13,265 bases of DNA from Acetofilamentum sp. (GTDB lineage Bacteria > Bacteroidota > Bacteroidia > Bacteroidales > JAFGUD01): the NCBI GenBank assembly GCA_020722645.1, contig DYKL01000063.1, positions 1-13,265 of the forward strand, in the 5' to 3' direction. This document shows positions 7,347-13,200 of this stretch, one piece after another; position 1 is the first letter of the stretch, and every line of letters starts with the position of its first letter. Below the pieces are notes generated by a model that searched no databases, was not told where the DNA came from, and saw only the letters and a program-made list of their open reading frames with translations. The position numbers and the translations under genes were made by a program.

Positions 7347-8174
7347 TTATTCAAGCAATTCTTTTGTTTGTTCTTCCAGTTCCCACTGTTCTTTCTGATT
7401 GAAATTTTTAATCAGATAAACATTTGATAAACTTTTAATATCAGCAGCCAGATTTACTTTAATTGTATAAAAATTATTTTGAGAGTTTTTCCATAAAGTA
7501 TCAACTGTTCCTATCATTACATTGTTCGGGAAAATAGCACTAAAACCGGACGTTAGTATAGTGTCACCCTTTTTAATATCGGTATGATTTGGTATTCCGT
7601 TTAAAACAACTTGTCTGTAATCTTTTGCGTCCCACGAAACAGCTCCGAAATATTCCGTGTTTTTAAGTTTTGCACCAATACTGTTTAATGTGTTCAAAAC
7701 AGAAAGAACTACACAGTAATTTCTTGATACATTCGTAACTATACCTACAACACCGTCAGAATTAACCACTGCCATATCTTTTACTATTCCGTCTTTTTTC
7801 CCTTTGTTTACGGTAATATAATTAATTTGATTTGAAACAGAATTATTGACAACTTCTGCGTACATATACAAATATTGTTTGCCGCTTTGTTGGTCCTTTA
7901 CAAAAAAATTGTCGGAATCAGAAAACTTTAAAATACTATTTTTGAGCGAAATATTTTCTTTAATCAAACGTTCGTTTTCCTGTTTCAAATTAAAATATCC
8001 CGAAATTTTGTAAAAATTATTATAAACAAAACTCGAAAAAAAATTTGAGCTGTTTATAAAAAAAGCTCTTTCTCTATTTCTGTTATTTACGGTAAGAGAA
8101 AAGGAAATCAGTTCCAACATTATAAAAAGAAGGAAAAAATGATATTTTTTTATAAATTCTATGAGATTTTGCAC
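7347..8174 (-). CDS. mreC: Rod shape-determining protein MreC
   Basis: A bitopic periplasmic scaffold that dimerises and activates PBP2-RodA during elongation. Of 275 residues, about 12-29 form the membrane anchor after a short cytoplasmic start, and about 62-85 form a coiled coil (LKQENERLIKENISLKNSIL). The rest is the MreC beta-barrel region, with family signatures ITVNKGKKDGIVKDMAVV, DGVVGIVTNVSRNYCVVLSVL and GDTILTSGFSAIFPNNVMIG (about 118-225). The C-terminal tail is acidic (EQWELEEQTKELLE). The reading frame starts with GTG at 8174. The overlapping ATGATG at 8179-8174 is in another frame that soon stops, and an in-frame TAA lies just upstream, so GTG is the only good start. It lies 30 nt after mreB and abuts mreD. 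Confidence 0.93.
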   Translation of the reverse strand: MQNLIEFIKKYHFFLLFIMLELISFSLTVNNRNRERAFFINSSNFFSSFVYNNFYKISGYFNLKQENERLIKENISLKNSILKFSDSDNFFVKDQQSGKQYLYMYAEVVNNSVSNQINYITVNKGKKDGIVKDMAVVNSDGVVGIVTNVSRNYCVVLSVLNTLNSIGAKLKNTEYFGAVSWDAKDYRQVVLNGIPNHTDIKKGDTILTSGFSAIFPNNVMIGTVDTLWKNSQNNFYTIKVNLAADIKSLSNVYLIKNFNQKEQWELEEQTKELLE

Positions 8175-8204
8175 ATCATATTACTTTATAATAATTTGTC
8201 TGTT

Positions 8205-9230
8205 TTAGAATTTCATTAAAAACGGGAACTTTTCGACATTTTTCAAAGAAATGTAAGTACCTTTTGCAACAGCATGTAAGGGGTCTTCTGAAACCTGAAC
8301 AGGAAGCTTTGTTTTTTCGGATAATCTTTTATCGAGTCCTCTGAGCAAAGCACCACCGCCGGTTAAATTTATACCGTTTTTGTATATATCGGCATACAAT
8401 TCGGGAGGTGTATTTTCAAGAACGTCCATTACAGCCTGTTCAATCTTAACAATTGATTTATCCAAACTTTGAGCTATTTCCTGATAAGTAACCGGAATTT
8501 CAACGGGTAATGCAGTCATCTGGTGAGGACCTCTGACAACAAAATCAGGCGGAGGATTGTCTAATGAAACCAATGCAGACCCGACATTCTTTTTTATATC
8601 TTCGGCGGTTCTTTCAAAAATTCTGATATTGTGTACTTTTCGCATGTGTTCTTTGATGTCGTTTGTAAATTCATCACCGGCAACTCTGATTGAACGATGA
8701 GCAACAATTCCACCGAGAGAAATAACAGCAATTTCACTTGTTCCGCCTCCAATGTCAATAACCATATTACCTTCCGGAGCCTCTACATCAAGCCCGATAC
8801 CAACTGCTGCCGCCATTGGTTCATAAATCAGATAAACTTCTTTTGCTCCGCAGTGTTCGGCTGAATTTCTGACTGCTCGTCTTTCGACTTCGGTACTACC
8901 GGAAGGAATTCCAACCACAACTTTTAAAGCCGGACTAAAAATTTGTCCTTTTTTACGGCTCATAGATATCATACCTCTGATCATATCTTCTGTGGCTTCG
9001 AAATCGGCAATAACCCCGTCTTTTAATGGTCTGATAGTATGGATATTATCGTGAGTTCTACCGTGCATTTGTTGTGCTTTTCTGCCTATTGCAACCATTT
9101 TACCCGATTTAATATCTCTTGCAATGATTGACGGCTCATCAACTACAATTTTATCGTTTTCCATTATTATGGTATTTGCTGTGCCCAAATCTATGGCTAA
9201 TTCTCTGATTAGAAATGAAAATAATCCCAT
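8205..9230 (-). CDS. mreB: Actin-like rod shape-determining protein MreB
   Basis: The bacterial actin homologue that forms membrane-bound filaments and positions the elongation machinery; it binds ATP. Its 341 residues match the family length. The actin-fold motifs are in order: phosphate-1 IDLGTANT (13-20), the VVGIPSGSTEVERRAVRNSA segment (105-124), YEPMAAAVGIGL (136-147), phosphate-2 DIGGGTSEIAVI (159-170), and the adenosine motif LTGGGALLRGL (289-299). The N-terminal MGLFSFL is a likely short amphipathic membrane-contact stretch. The ATG at 9230 gives this conserved start. It is the first gene of the leftward operon, about 20 nt downstream of a canonical promoter (9255-9285). The intergenic gap to purH also holds an A/T inverted repeat. 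Confidence 0.98.
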   Translation of the reverse strand: MGLFSFLIRELAIDLGTANTIIMENDKIVVDEPSIIARDIKSGKMVAIGRKAQQMHGRTHDNIHTIRPLKDGVIADFEATEDMIRGMISMSRKKGQIFSPALKVVVGIPSGSTEVERRAVRNSAEHCGAKEVYLIYEPMAAAVGIGLDVEAPEGNMVIDIGGGTSEIAVISLGGIVAHRSIRVAGDEFTNDIKEHMRKVHNIRIFERTAEDIKKNVGSALVSLDNPPPDFVVRGPHQMTALPVEIPVTYQEIAQSLDKSIVKIEQAVMDVLENTPPELYADIYKNGINLTGGGALLRGLDKRLSEKTKLPVQVSEDPLHAVAKGTYISLKNVEKFPFLMKF

Positions 9231-9254
9231 CGTTTATATATTTTTTTAAACTTT

Positions 9255-9285
9255 CAAAAATAGATATTTTTTTATATTCTACAAA
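9255..9285 (-). promoter_or_regulatory. Promoter of the mreB-mreC-mreD-mrdA-rodA-dapD-mntP operon
   Basis: On the minus strand TTTG (9282-9285) is followed after 19 nt by TATTTTTG (9255-9262), a full match to the Bacteroidota promoter consensus. The predicted start site is around 9248, leaving a leader of about 18 nt before the mreB ATG. The spacer and the -33 box lie inside the inverted repeat at 9264-9302. Confidence 0.7.
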
Positions 9286-9302
9286 AAAATATAAAAAAAT
9301 AT
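9264..9302. repeat. Perfect 15-bp A/T inverted repeat over the mreB promoter
   Basis: The left arm 9264-9278 (ATA, seven T, ATATT) and the right arm 9288-9302 (AATAT, seven A, TAT) are exact reverse complements, 9 nt apart. The repeat starts 22 nt beyond the purH stop and spans the spacer and -33 box of the mreB promoter. It could be a weak purH terminator, a regulatory site, or chance in an A/T-rich gap; the stem has no G-C pair. Confidence 0.6.
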
Positions 9303-9323
9303 GTAAATTTTACTTTAATTTTT

Positions 9324-10844
9324 TTAATGTTTAAAGTGTCTGAATCCTGTAAAGACCATTTTCATTTCTTTTGAGTTGCAAAAATCAATGGAATCTTTGT
9401 CTTTTATTGAACCACCGGGTTGAATGACCGCTGTAATTCCTTCGTTGAATGCTATTTCAACAGAATCGGCAAATGGGAAATATGCATCAGAAGACATAAC
9501 GGTTCCTTTGAGGTCAAATTTAAAAAATTTCGCTTTTTCTACAGCATGTTTCAGAGCATCAACTCTTGAAGTCTCTCCTACTCCGCTTGCTATTAATTGT
9601 TTGTTTTTTACAAGTACGATAGAATTTGATTTAGAATTTTTAACAATTTTATTGGCAAAAATTAAATCTTCTTCTTCAGAATCAGTAGGTTTTAAGTTAG
9701 TAACGTATTTAAAATCCGCCTTTGAAACAATTTTCGTATCTTTTTCCTGAACTAAATACCCATCTAAAGCACTTCTGACAAGGAATTTATTGTTTATCTG
9801 CCCTTTATGAACAAGAATTATTCTGTTTTTTTTGCTTTTTAATTCGTTTAAAGCCTCTTGTGAGTATTCGGGAGCAATAATAACCTCGTAAAATATTTTA
9901 TTTATTTCAACGGCAGTATCAAGTTCGATTTTCTTGTTTGAAATAATTATTCCGCCAAAAGCAGAAACAGGATCTCCTGCAAGAGCGTCTTTCCAAGCCT
10001 GAACAATATTTTTTCTTGAAGCTATACCACAGGCGTTATTGTGCTTTAATATAGCTACCGTTGGTTCATTAAACTCTGAAATCAAATCAACTGCTGAAGA
10101 TATGTCTAATAAATTATTATAAGAAATTTGCTTTCCGAATAACTGCTCAAAAATATCATCAAATTTACCGAAAAATTTGCCTTTTTGATGAGGATTTTCT
10201 CCATAGCGAAGCTCCATTCCGTCATTTATATCAATTTTAAGCGACTCAAAATCATCTTGACTGAAATACTTATAAATAACAGAATCATAGTGAGACGAAA
10301 CCTTAAACGCTTCTTTTGCAAAAAATTTTCTTTGTTCAATTGAGGTTTGGGGATTTTCTTGATTTAATATATCACCTAAATCTTTGAAATAATTTTTACT
10401 CGGAATGATAAGAACATCGTTAAAATTTTTGGCGGCGGCTCTTATTAAACTTATTCCTCCTATATCAATTTTTTCGATTATTTCATCTTCTTTTTCTGTT
10501 TTTTTGACGGTATCTTCAAATGGGTACAAATCAACAATAACAAGGTCTATTTCAGGGATTTTCATTTCAATTGTCTGTAAAATGTCATCATTATTTTCAC
10601 GTCGGGCTAGAATGCCACCGAAAATCTTTGGATGAAGAGTTTTTACTCTTCCGCCCAATATTGAAGGATATCCGGTAATATCTTCGACAGATGTAACTTC
10701 AAAGCCAAGTTGCTCAATATAACTTTTGGTCCCACCGGTTGAAATAATTTTAATATCTGCCTTTGTCAATTTAGTAACTATTTCATCAATTCCGTCTTTA
10801 TTAAAAACAGAAATAAGAGCTGATTTTATTAATTTATTTTTCAC
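9324..10844 (-). CDS. purH: Bifunctional AICAR formyltransferase / IMP cyclohydrolase PurH
   Basis: Cytoplasmic enzyme for the last two steps of de novo IMP synthesis: formylation of AICAR by 10-formyl-THF, then ring closure. The 506 residues are near the usual 510-530. The N-terminal MGS-like cyclohydrolase domain (1 to about 150) shows KSALISVFNKDG, STGGT (35-39) and GRVKTLHPKIFGGIL (65-79). The transformylase domain (about 205-506) shows RYGENPHQ (213-220), the catalytic KHNNACG (Lys267-His268), GDPVSAFGG (290-298), GVGETSRVDAL (421-431) and a terminal QPGGSIKD...VFTGFRHFKH. The start is GTG at 10844; no in-frame ATG exists between it and an upstream TGA. A promoter at 10856-10885 puts the transcript start within a few bases of this GTG. 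Its place upstream of mreB is a familiar Bacteroidota order, but the mreB promoter makes it a separate unit. Confidence 0.98.
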   Translation of the reverse strand: MKNKLIKSALISVFNKDGIDEIVTKLTKADIKIISTGGTKSYIEQLGFEVTSVEDITGYPSILGGRVKTLHPKIFGGILARRENNDDILQTIEMKIPEIDLVIVDLYPFEDTVKKTEKEDEIIEKIDIGGISLIRAAAKNFNDVLIIPSKNYFKDLGDILNQENPQTSIEQRKFFAKEAFKVSSHYDSVIYKYFSQDDFESLKIDINDGMELRYGENPHQKGKFFGKFDDIFEQLFGKQISYNNLLDISSAVDLISEFNEPTVAILKHNNACGIASRKNIVQAWKDALAGDPVSAFGGIIISNKKIELDTAVEINKIFYEVIIAPEYSQEALNELKSKKNRIILVHKGQINNKFLVRSALDGYLVQEKDTKIVSKADFKYVTNLKPTDSEEEDLIFANKIVKNSKSNSIVLVKNKQLIASGVGETSRVDALKHAVEKAKFFKFDLKGTVMSSDAYFPFADSVEIAFNEGITAVIQPGGSIKDKDSIDFCNSKEMKMVFTGFRHFKH

Positions 10845-10855
10845 TTTTTTTTCGG

Positions 10856-10885
10856 CAAAATTATTTGTAATATTTTTCTTTCAAA
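10856..10885 (-). promoter_or_regulatory. purH promoter, nearly leaderless
   Basis: On the minus strand TTTG (10882-10885) is followed after 18 nt by TAATTTTG (10856-10863). The -7 box ends 11 nt before the GTG start codon, so the predicted mRNA leader is only about 4-6 nt. The spacing is slightly shorter than at the other promoters here. Confidence 0.55.
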
Positions 10886-10910
10886 ATGTTTTCTGTTAAA
10901 ATAAATTGTT

Positions 10911-10918
10911 TATTTTTG
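10911..10918 (+). promoter_or_regulatory. Probable -7 box for the coiled-coil protein gene
   Basis: TATTTTTG matches TAnnTTTG and lies 24 nt upstream of the ATG at 10942. The -33 position holds TGTT (10887-10890) instead of TTTG, so this is half a consensus promoter. It also argues against the TTG at 10906 as a start codon, because the box would then be inside the coding region. Confidence 0.4.
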
Positions 10919-10941
10919 GAATAAATTTAAAAATTAAAAAT

Positions 10942-11340
10942 ATGAGTGCATTATTAACACAAGCAGGTGCAATTTTACAACAATCTACAGAATTATTAAA
11001 AAATCCGGTTGTAATACCTGCAATTACAGGTTTTTTTGGTTTTTTGAAAAAAGCTTTCGGTGGCAACAAAAGAGCTCAGGAACGTCTTGAAATGATTGAA
11101 AAAATGGAAGCTTCTGAACAAGAAATTGAAGCATTGAAAGTCAGTCTTGATGACATTTTGTATAACAACGACGAATTAAAAAAAGAACTCGAAGTACACG
11201 TAAAAAAAGTTGAAGAAAAAAAACAAGAAGCCGGTATTACTATTAACAAAACAAGTAATTTGAATATAACAGGCAACAACAACATACTAGGCGGTCAAGA
11301 TATAAATGATTCAAATATAAACATCAATATTGGAAAATGA
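10942..11340 (+). CDS. Small coiled-coil protein with an Asn/Ile-rich tail, function unknown
   Basis: I do not recognise the family. From the ATG at 10942 it has 132 residues; a TTG at 10906 in the same frame would add 12 but overlaps the -7 box. Three parts are visible. Residues about 1-40 are mildly hydrophobic and Gly-containing (PVVIPAITGFFGFLKKAFGG) and could touch a membrane or pack as helices. Residues about 43-96 are highly charged with heptad-like Leu/Ile spacing, a likely coiled coil (ERLEMIEKMEASEQEIEALK onwards). Residues about 99-132 are rich in Asn, Ile and Gly with alternating polar and branched residues (SNLNITGNNNILGG, then SNININIG), which suggests stacked beta strands. There is no signal peptide and no Cys. 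Such tails recall the short amyloid-like or beta-solenoid signalling stretches on some bacterial effector and NTPase proteins, but that is inference. It is divergent from purH and faces no obvious partner. Confidence 0.75.
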   Translation: MSALLTQAGAILQQSTELLKNPVVIPAITGFFGFLKKAFGGNKRAQERLEMIEKMEASEQEIEALKVSLDDILYNNDELKKELEVHVKKVEEKKQEAGITINKTSNLNITGNNNILGGQDINDSNININIGK

Positions 11341-11555
11341 AAATTTGCAACAGAATTATTATTTGAAAGTTTATTTTTAAAACTTAAATTTATAAATCAC
11401 TTTGCTAAAATACTTGCAACACAAAAGCCTTGGTTTATATATAATGTGAGATAAGATTATTATTTAAAACATATTTTGAAATAAAAAAACAGAAAAAACT
11501 TTTTTTTCAATTAATTTTTATATTTTAGCAAATTCAAACCTATAAAAAAAAAATT

Positions 11556-11903
11556 ATGAAAGCATTAAAAATTTTAAGTTTGGTTTTAATTCTGGGAGTT
11601 TTAAGTTTTGATGTTTCAGCCTCATACGTTAATCAAGCTCCAAAAACAGACAATTCTGTCAATTTTATAAAAGACAACGGTATTTTTTCAGAAAAAGAAA
11701 AAATTAATGACCTTGTTGCAGAAAAAAACAAACCTGAGGCAAATCTGATTTTAGAAGTCATTTTGTGCTTCTTATTGCCACCATTGGCAGTTTTCTTACA
11801 TTCAGGAATCGGAACTCCGTTCTGGATTAATTTGATTTTGACTTTATTATTCTGGCTTCCGGGAATAATCCACGGTTTGCTGGTTGTTTTTGATGTTATT
11901 TAA
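11556..11903 (+). CDS. Pmp3/YqaE-family membrane protein with N-terminal signal peptide
   Basis: Of 115 residues, the C-terminal half (about 66-113) is a clear Pmp3/YqaE (UPF0057) domain: ILCFLLPPLAVFLHSGIGTPFW, then INLILTLLFWLPGIIHGLL, forming two membrane spans joined by a short loop with the typical GTPFW. The family consists of small hydrophobic proteins tied to membrane potential and salt or stress tolerance; the biochemical role is unsettled. Usual members are only 50-60 residues. Here an N-terminal signal peptide (1 to about 23, ending VSA) and a polar linker (about 24-62, rich in Lys, Asp and Asn) precede it, so after cleavage the linker would lie in the periplasm. The ATG follows an A-rich leader with no Shine-Dalgarno site. 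No consensus promoter is evident in the 215-nt gap upstream. It ends at a strong terminator. Confidence 0.85.
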   Translation: MKALKILSLVLILGVLSFDVSASYVNQAPKTDNSVNFIKDNGIFSEKEKINDLVAEKNKPEANLILEVILCFLLPPLAVFLHSGIGTPFWINLILTLLFWLPGIIHGLLVVFDVI

Positions 11904-11910
11904 AATCTAT

Positions 11911-11947
11911 ATACTCCCGAAAATATCGAAATACCTTTCGGGAGTAT
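11911..11947. terminator. Bidirectional terminator between the Pmp3 gene and the subtilase gene
   Basis: A perfect 12-bp stem, ATACTCCCGAAA (11911-11922) with TTTCGGGAGTAT (11936-11947), closes a 13-nt loop. It lies 7 nt after the Pmp3-gene stop and 37 nt after the stop of the convergent subtilase gene. Moderately T-rich sequence follows on the plus strand (TTGTTCTTTG) and a weaker TTTTA stretch on the minus strand. Confidence 0.8.
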
Positions 11948-11984
11948 TTGTTCTTTGTCAAAAAAATATCTCAAAGCATTATCA

Positions 11985-12950
11985 TCAGTATATTTTCAAT
12001 CCTTTTGATTTTTCTTTTATTTCTTCGATTGTCAATTTTTTTTGAATTTGTTCTGCAACCCATGCAGTTATAATTGGTGCCGAAAAAGACGTTCCTTCCA
12101 TAAAATAGCTGTCTTGTTTGTTGATTTTATATGTTCCTTTAGCCAAAGCCCAAGACTGAACGTTTTTTCCGTAATTACTAAAGTCTATTTTGTTACCATC
12201 ATTATCCAAGCCACCGACAACAATTACATTCGGTAAATCAATACAAGCAGGAACAACAAAATTTTCATCAATGTCTTTATTATCATTTCCGGCACCGATT
12301 ACAAAAATTATATCGGAATATTTTTCAAAAATACTGTGTAACCTCTGATAAAAAACCGCCATCCAGTCTTTCATATCCTTTAAATATGAAGAATCTAAGT
12401 TAATTTCGCAAAAAAATTTTCTAAAAAAATCAAAATCAGCATACCAACTAATATTAACAACTTTCACATTCTGCTCGTAAAAATAATCAGCACATTTTTC
12501 CATTCCATCACAAAAAAGGTTTACATCATAAAGGTAGTCAGAAGTCATTCTTTTTTTCAGACTATCCAGCAAATTATTGTCGAATTGTCTGACGTAGTAT
12601 GAGTAAAAACCGCCTCCGACCAATTCAACATCAGGATTATAGTTTACGATTGTATAAGCAACAGCGCTTCCGTGAAAATAATAAATCAAAGATGACTCGT
12701 CGGAATGAAAATTGTGATTTACAGGTTTTTCGTTCATGTCTAAACCAATACCGTTGATATCGTCAATATAGCCGTTTTTGTCGTCATCAACGCCGTTCAA
12801 TGTTTCGTTTTTATTCACAAATACATTCGAGTCGGGAACAACTTCAACATCAAAAAATTCCCAAACCCCGACTCTGACCTTTTCATTTTGACAAAAAACC
12901 GTAGGAGACAGGAAAATGACAATAACTATTAAAAGGAATGATGATTTCAT
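11985..12950 (-). CDS. Secreted subtilisin-like (S8) protein with an altered catalytic Asp
   Basis: A 321-residue exported protein of the subtilase fold. Residues 1-20 are a signal peptide (hydrophobic core, then VFC before QN; Phe before Cys makes a lipobox unlikely). The peptidase region spans about 25-305. His93 lies in FHGSAVAYTI, Asn222 (oxyanion) in FVIGAGNDN, and Ser288 in MEGTSFSAP. The first motif, usually V-A-V-x-D-[ST]-G, reads VGVWEFFD, so Glu31 sits where the catalytic Asp belongs; Asp34 is three residues on. DDDKNGYIDD (55-64) is the acidic loop common in Bacteroidota members. There is no T9SS sorting domain and no large prodomain. It may be a weakened or inactive subtilase, or one with a shifted acid; sequence cannot decide. 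It is leftward and convergent with the Pmp3 gene, with a decayed repeat tract before its ATG and no clear promoter. Confidence 0.85.
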   Translation of the reverse strand: MKSSFLLIVIVIFLSPTVFCQNEKVRVGVWEFFDVEVVPDSNVFVNKNETLNGVDDDKNGYIDDINGIGLDMNEKPVNHNFHSDESSLIYYFHGSAVAYTIVNYNPDVELVGGGFYSYYVRQFDNNLLDSLKKRMTSDYLYDVNLFCDGMEKCADYFYEQNVKVVNISWYADFDFFRKFFCEINLDSSYLKDMKDWMAVFYQRLHSIFEKYSDIIFVIGAGNDNKDIDENFVVPACIDLPNVIVVGGLDNDGNKIDFSNYGKNVQSWALAKGTYKINKQDSYFMEGTSFSAPIITAWVAEQIQKKLTIEEIKEKSKGLKIY

Positions 12951-12956
12951 ATTGTT

Positions 12957-12993
12957 AAAGTTGAAAGTTTATAAAGCTGAAAGCCAAAAGTTT
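12957..12993. repeat. Decayed 7-nt tandem repeat before the subtilase start
   Basis: AAAGTTG (12957), AAAGTTT (12964), AAAGCTG (12973), AAAGCCA (12980) and AAAGTTT (12987) follow one another, with a 2-nt insertion after the second copy. The tract begins 7 nt upstream of the ATG at 12950. It resembles in style the repeats in the mreD-mrdA gap. Confidence 0.55.
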
Positions 12994-13040
12994 AAGTTAT
13001 ACTAAACCACTTTTATGATTTGTAAATAAACATGTTCGTT

Positions 13041-13105
13041 TTTCGGATTTGCAATCATTATTGTCCGAAACATAAAACGTTATATTAAAACACATTACGT
13101 TTTAT
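13041..13105. repeat. Two adjacent inverted repeats
   Basis: The first pairs TTTCGGA (13041-13047) with TCCGAAA (13064-13070). An inner CAAT/ATTG pair (13052-13055 with 13060-13063) extends the stem past a 4-nt bulge. The second pairs ATAAAACGT (13072-13080) with ACGTTTTAT (13097-13105) around 16 nt. No T-run follows either arm, so neither is a convincing terminator. Confidence 0.5.
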
Positions 13106-13200
13106 AATTGTAATTTAAAATAAATAAAAAAAGATGATTTCGATTAAAACAATGTATTAAAAGCCACAATAACTACAAGTTTTGCTGCTTGCATTTTTCT

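Noticed and set aside
10906..10941. TTG start for the coiled-coil gene, adding 12 residues
   Set aside because: The TTG precedes and the codons overlap a TAnnTTTG -7 box. The ATG at 10942 follows an A-rich leader as in neighbouring genes and gives a cleaner N-terminus.
11341..11555. Search for a gene, promoter or RNA in the gap between the two small rightward genes
   Set aside because: Only A/T-rich sequence, weak hairpins (AAGTTT/AAACTT) and near-miss -7 boxes (TATATTTT at 11519) without a -33 TTTG were found. Nothing could be supported.
12888..12950. Subtilase as a lipoprotein through Cys20
   Set aside because: The residues before the Cys are T-V-F, and Phe at -1 does not fit a lipobox. 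A signal peptidase I site is more likely.
13130..13190. Tiny leftward frame starting MQAAKLVVIVAF
   Set aside because: It stops after 12 codons inside the repeat-like right end. No evidence supports it as a gene.
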